From contig JACMOG010000382.1 in NCBI GenBank assembly GCA_014378125.1, positions 1-10,517 on the forward strand: a stretch of DNA of 10,517 nt. The letters run 5' to 3'. The translations under genes and the position numbers were made by a program. The DNA comes from Vitreoscilla sp. GTDB lineage: Bacteria > Pseudomonadota > Gammaproteobacteria > Burkholderiales > Burkholderiaceae. The first letter of the stretch is position 1; each line of letters starts with the position of its first letter. Of the stretch, positions 8,071 to 10,517 are shown piece by piece. The notes under the pieces are model-generated. The model searched no databases. It was not told the DNA's origin and saw nothing but the letters and a program-made list of their open reading frames with translations.

Positions 8071-8090
8071 TTCGAGGCGCAAGCCTCGAA
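8071..8090 (+). other. GCAA-tetraloop hairpin after the tRNA
   Basis: TTCGAGGC (8071-8078) and GCCTCGAA (8083-8090) form a perfect 8-bp stem closed by GCAA, a GNRA tetraloop. It begins 7 bases after the tRNA CCA end. It may protect or help process the tRNA 3' trailer. Its 3' arm (CTCGAA, 8085-8090) can also pair with TTCGAG (8104-8109) in the following terminator. Confidence 0.65.
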
Positions 8091-8094
8091 AGCA

Positions 8095-8119
8095 ACGCCC
8101 ACCTTCGAGTGGGCGTTTT
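8095..8119 (+). terminator. Rho-independent terminator of the tRNA unit
   Basis: ACGCCCAC (8095-8102) pairs with GTGGGCGT (8109-8116) around a CTTCGA loop. The stem is followed by TTTT (8116-8119) and further T-rich sequence. It lies about 30 bases after the tRNA and should end its transcript. Confidence 0.8.
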
Positions 8120-8171
8120 GCTTTGCGCGATCGATTCGGCCTTTGCCACGACATTCACCACAGGTTCCCAC

Positions 8172-8759
8172 ATGACGATGACCGACACGATCCCGACCCT
8201 CCCTTCGAACGTGAGCACGGCCGATGTGCAATTGGCCCGTGCCTACTACCCGCTGCTGGTGGAGGTTGCCCAGCAGAGGCAACGCGTGAGCTACGGCGAA
8301 CTGGTGATCAAGGCCAAGGCGGCGAATCCCGGCGTCACGGTCATCCAGAAGGCGATCACGGTGTCGACCGGGCGTCGACTGGAACTGATTCGCCGATTCA
8401 CCAGCGAACGCGGGCTGCCCGACCTCACCTCGGTGGTACTGACCCCGGGCGCTGGCGAACGCACCGCCGGCTCCAGGCGTTCCCCCGAGCCGGAGGCGTC
8501 GCGCGACACGGTGTTCGACTTCGACTGGACCCCCGTCGCCAAGGACTTCGGCGCATTCATGAAGCAGGCCGAGGCGGCGGCGAAGCATCGCAAGACGGTG
8601 AAGGAGCCGCTCGCCCTCGAGGCGATGTCGGCCTACTTCCGCGAGCACCAGGCGACGCTGCCCGCGCGAGTCCGCGAGCGGCGCCCGTTGATCATCGAGA
8701 TGATCATGGAAGGCTTCTCGCCCGAAGAGGCGTTCGAGCGCGCGTTGCGCGACGAGTAG
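8172..8759 (+). CDS. Uncharacterised protein, possible N-terminal winged-helix-like domain
   Basis: A 195-residue, mainly cytoplasmic-looking protein: no signal peptide, membrane segment or cysteine cluster is seen. The N-terminal half (about 14-95) reads as alpha-helical with a short turn pattern (YYPLLVEVAQQRQRVSYGEL, later STGRRLELIRRFTSERGLPDLTSVV). I associate that pattern with small winged-helix-like domains of unknown function; this is pattern recognition, not a proven match. A charged, Pro/Ser-rich linker (about 95-115) leads to FDFDWTPVAKDFGAFMKQAE and a helical C-terminus ending in EGFSPEEAFERALRDE. The ATG at 8172 is chosen because any longer version would read through the terminator and tRNA; ATG at 8178 is an alternative. 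A weak AGG at 8162-8164 is the only ribosome-binding-site hint. It stands alone after the tRNA terminator, converging on the LysR fragment. Function is unknown. Confidence 0.75.
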   Translation: MTMTDTIPTLPSNVSTADVQLARAYYPLLVEVAQQRQRVSYGELVIKAKAANPGVTVIQKAITVSTGRRLELIRRFTSERGLPDLTSVVLTPGAGERTAGSRRSPEPEASRDTVFDFDWTPVAKDFGAFMKQAEAAAKHRKTVKEPLALEAMSAYFREHQATLPARVRERRPLIIEMIMEGFSPEEAFERALRDE

Positions 8760-8769
8760 TCGTCTTCAG

Positions 8770-8783
8770 ACGCCGATCGGCGT
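8770..8783. terminator. Palindrome between convergent genes, possible weak terminator
   Basis: ACGCCGATCGGCGT is a perfect 14-base palindrome. It sits in the 27-base gap between the stop of the uncharacterised plus-strand gene and the stop of the minus-strand LysR fragment. The position suits a bidirectional transcript-end structure, but neither side has a T run, so the call is weak. Confidence 0.35.
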
Positions 8784-8786
8784 GTC

Positions 8787-9293
8787 TCAGGAGGCGCCCG
8801 CGTGCGCCTCGCGCAGGCACTTGAGAAAAGCCTCGCCGATGCGCGTCGGCGCCGGTGACCGGCGCTGGATCGCCACGAAGCGCACGTCGTAGGTCGAGCC
8901 CGTGGCGACCACGCGGCGGATGTCTCCGTTGCGCAACAGCGTCTCCGCGTAGTGATCCGGCAGGAAGCCGATGTAGCAGCCCGAGAGGATCAGCGTGGCG
9001 ATCGCCTCCTGGTCGTTGACGGTGGCCTGGCGGCGCAGACCCAGGCGATGCGTGGCCTCCATGTCGGGCGAGTGGAAGCCCAGGCCGGCGTGGTCGTAGT
9101 CGCGCAGCTCGTCCCAGGACAGCGGCTCGTCGCGCGGCTCGAACAACGGGTGCTGGCGGCCGCAGTACAGCAGCATCTCCTCGTCGAACAGCGGCGTGTA
9201 CGAGAGGCTGTCGGAGCGCCGGTGGTCGGGCACCACGCCGACGTCGATGCGCCCGTCGATGACCGCCGACTCGATGTCGGTGAGCGAGGACAT
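8787..9293 (-). pseudogene. LysR-type transcriptional regulator, N-terminally truncated
   Basis: The 168 residues from the ATG at 9293 are the C-terminal part of a LysR-type regulator's effector-binding domain: IESAVIDGRIDVGVVPDHRR, YTPLFDEEMLLYCGRQHPLF, GFHSPDMEA and AIATLILSGCYIGFLPDHYAE. LysR regulators are normally about 300 residues with a helix-turn-helix in the first 60-65. Here that domain, the linker helix and the start of the effector domain are missing, roughly 120-130 residues. LysR similarity stops at or very near 9293. The open frame continues to 9353, but that part is only the reverse of the aldehyde dehydrogenase fragment. As it stands the product cannot bind DNA. The layout implies it once controlled the divergently transcribed aldehyde dehydrogenase gene, which is an inference from LysR family habit. 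Confidence 0.85.
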
Positions 9294-9801
9294 GGGCGCC
9301 CTGGTGTCGCAGGCGCAGATGGAGAAGGTGCTGGGCCACATCGAGCGCGCCAAGGCGCAGGGCGCGCGCCTGGTGTGCGGCGGCGAGCGCTACACCGAAG
9401 GCGAGTGCGCCAAGGGCTTCTTCGTGCGCCCCACGATCTTCGACGGCTGCACGCGCGACATGGACATCGTGCGCGAGGAGGTGTTCGGCCCGGTGGTGGC
9501 CGTGCAGACGTTTCGCACCGAGGCCGAGGCCGTCGCGATGGCCAACGATACGCCCTACGGGCTGGCCGGCGGCGTGTTCACCAGCGACGGCGCCCGCGCG
9601 CTGCGCGTGATGAAGGAGATCCGCGCCGGCGTCACCTGGATCAACTGCTACAACCCGACCTTCAACGAGGCGCCGTGGGGCGGCTACAAGATGAGCGGCT
9701 ATGGCCGCGACCTGGGCGTCAACGGGCTGTTGGAGTACCAGCAGGTCAAGCAGGTCAACATCAACCTGCAGCCGGGCGTGGTGGGCTGGTACCGGCGTTG
9801 A
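9292..9801 (+). pseudogene. Aldehyde dehydrogenase (betaine-aldehyde-dehydrogenase-like), C-terminal fragment
   Basis: The 169 residues from 9292 match the last third of an NAD(P)-dependent aldehyde dehydrogenase: MGALVSQAQMEKVLGHIE, GFFVRPTIFDG, REEVFGPVVAVQTF, ANDTPYGLAGGVFTSD, NEAPWGGYKMSGYGRDLG and the ending YQQVKQVNINL...GWYRR. Family members are about 490-500 residues, so about 320 are missing, including most of the NAD-binding fold and the catalytic cysteine. The fragment cannot be an active enzyme by itself. The subfamily call (betaine-aldehyde dehydrogenase-like) rests on the C-terminal sequence style and is tentative. Similarity begins exactly at the CATG shared with the truncated LysR gene. 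The frame is open upstream to 9196 but there encodes only the reverse of LysR. It converges on the next aldehyde dehydrogenase with a 15-base gap. Confidence 0.87.
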
Positions 9802-9816
9802 GCCGCCGGGGCTGCG

Positions 9817-10517
9817 TCAGGCCTGCGTATAGGCGGTCTTGACGACGGTATAGAACTCCGCCGCGTAGCGCCCCTGCTCGCGCGGACCGTAGCTGGAGCC
9901 CTTGCGGCCGCCGAAGGGCACGTGATAGTCCACGCCCGCGGTGGGCACGTTGACCATGACCATGCCGGCCTGCGAATGGCGCTTGAAGTGGGTGGCGTGC
10001 TTCAGCGACGTGGTGGCGATGCCCGCGGCCAGGCCGAAGGGCGTGTCGTTGGCCTGGGCCAGCGCCTCGTCGTAGTCTCGCGCACGCGCGCCACGCTCAC
10101 CACCGGGCCGAAGACCTCCTCGCGGTTGATGCGCATGGCGGGCGTCGATTCGGTGATCAACGCGGGGCGCATGAAGAAGCCGGTCTTGCCGTCGCCGGTG
10201 CGCTCGATCGCCTCGCCGCCGAAGGCCACCTTGGCGCCTTCGTCGCTGGCGATCTGGACGTAGTCCAGGTCCTGCTTCAGCTGGGTGGCGTCGACGACCG
10301 GGCCGATGTCGGTGCCGGGCTTGCGCGCATCGTCGATCCTGAGCGTGCGCAGCTTCTCGATGACGCCCTGCACGAAGCGGTCGTGGATGTCCTCGGTGAC
10401 GATGATGCGCGACGATGCCGTGCAACGCTGCCCGGTGGAGAAGAAGCCGCTCTGCACCGCGCAGTTGATGGCCACGCCCAGGTCGGCATCGTCGAGCACG
10501 ATCATCGGATTCTTGCC
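9817..10517 (-). pseudogene. Alpha-ketoglutaric semialdehyde dehydrogenase-like, frameshifted and cut by the window edge
   Basis: The C-terminal half of an aldehyde dehydrogenase of the KGSADH (2,5-dioxovalerate dehydrogenase) type, the last step of some glucarate, galactarate and pentose routes to 2-oxoglutarate. The 5' part runs off the right edge. The frame entering at 10517 reads GKNPMIVLDDADL, then FFSTGQRCTASSR with the catalytic Cys codon at 10424-10422, and NREEVFGPVVSVARVR. After that it loses similarity. The expected continuation, DYDEALAQANDTPFGLAAGI through GGRKGSSYGPREQGRYAAEFYTVVKTAYTQA, is in another frame and ends at 9817. The switch lies at 10076-10079, where the minus strand reads GAGA; one GA too many would explain it without changing the expected residue spacing. 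Whether this is a true mutation or a sequencing error cannot be decided here. KGSADH assignment rests on the C-terminal signature and is fairly confident. Confidence 0.85.

Noticed and set aside
9292..10517. The two convergent aldehyde dehydrogenase segments as a long inverted repeat
   Set aside because: They share only family-level motifs such as REEVFGP and ANDTP(Y/F)GLA. Their C-termini and most of the sequence differ, so they are different subfamilies, not a duplicated copy.

Overview
The window looks like a chromosomal piece of a high-GC betaproteobacterium, probably Burkholderiales. This rests on the strong G/C bias at third codon positions, a PEP-CTERM (exosortase-sorted) exoprotein, the DsbD and RsuA sequence types, and the alpha-ketoglutaric-semialdehyde-dehydrogenase/LysR content. 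The lineage is an inference from gene style; no marker gene here fixes the genus.

Left part (1-3868): a factor-independent terminator closes a gene that lies off the left edge. A minus-strand PEP-CTERM secreted protein follows. Divergent from it is a two-gene unit, dsbD (thiol-disulfide interchange across the inner membrane) and an RsuA-type 16S rRNA pseudouridine synthase, joined by an ATGA stop/start overlap.

Middle (3869-7915): a candidate sigma70-type promoter precedes a two-gene signalling unit. The first gene encodes a periplasmic type 1 substrate-binding lipoprotein with no ABC permease or ATPase beside it. Two bases later starts a 925-residue hybrid histidine kinase (TM, Cache-like periplasmic domain, TM, HAMP-like, PAS, HisKA, HATPase, receiver). 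The layout suggests the binding protein senses a ligand for the kinase, as LuxP/LuxQ and TorT/TorS do. This is the most interesting intact system in the window. No DNA-binding response regulator or Hpt protein is visible.

Right-middle (7916-8759): an initiator tRNA(fMet) gene with its own promoter, CCA end, a GCAA-loop hairpin and a terminator, then a 195-residue uncharacterised protein.

Right end (8760-10517): this segment is damaged. A LysR-type regulator (minus) lacking its DNA-binding domain and an aldehyde dehydrogenase (plus) lacking its first two thirds meet head to head at one CATG at 9291-9294. This is what a deletion of a divergent regulator/target promoter region, or a misassembly, would leave. 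Converging on it is a second aldehyde dehydrogenase (minus, alpha-ketoglutaric semialdehyde dehydrogenase type) that runs off the right edge and carries a frameshift near 10076-10079. Two or three independent lesions in about 1.3 kb suggest either decaying sugar-acid/aldehyde catabolism genes or sequence/assembly errors; the sequence alone cannot separate these.

No CRISPR array, insertion sequence, phage gene or integrase was seen, and no gene-free stretch exceeds 300 bases.
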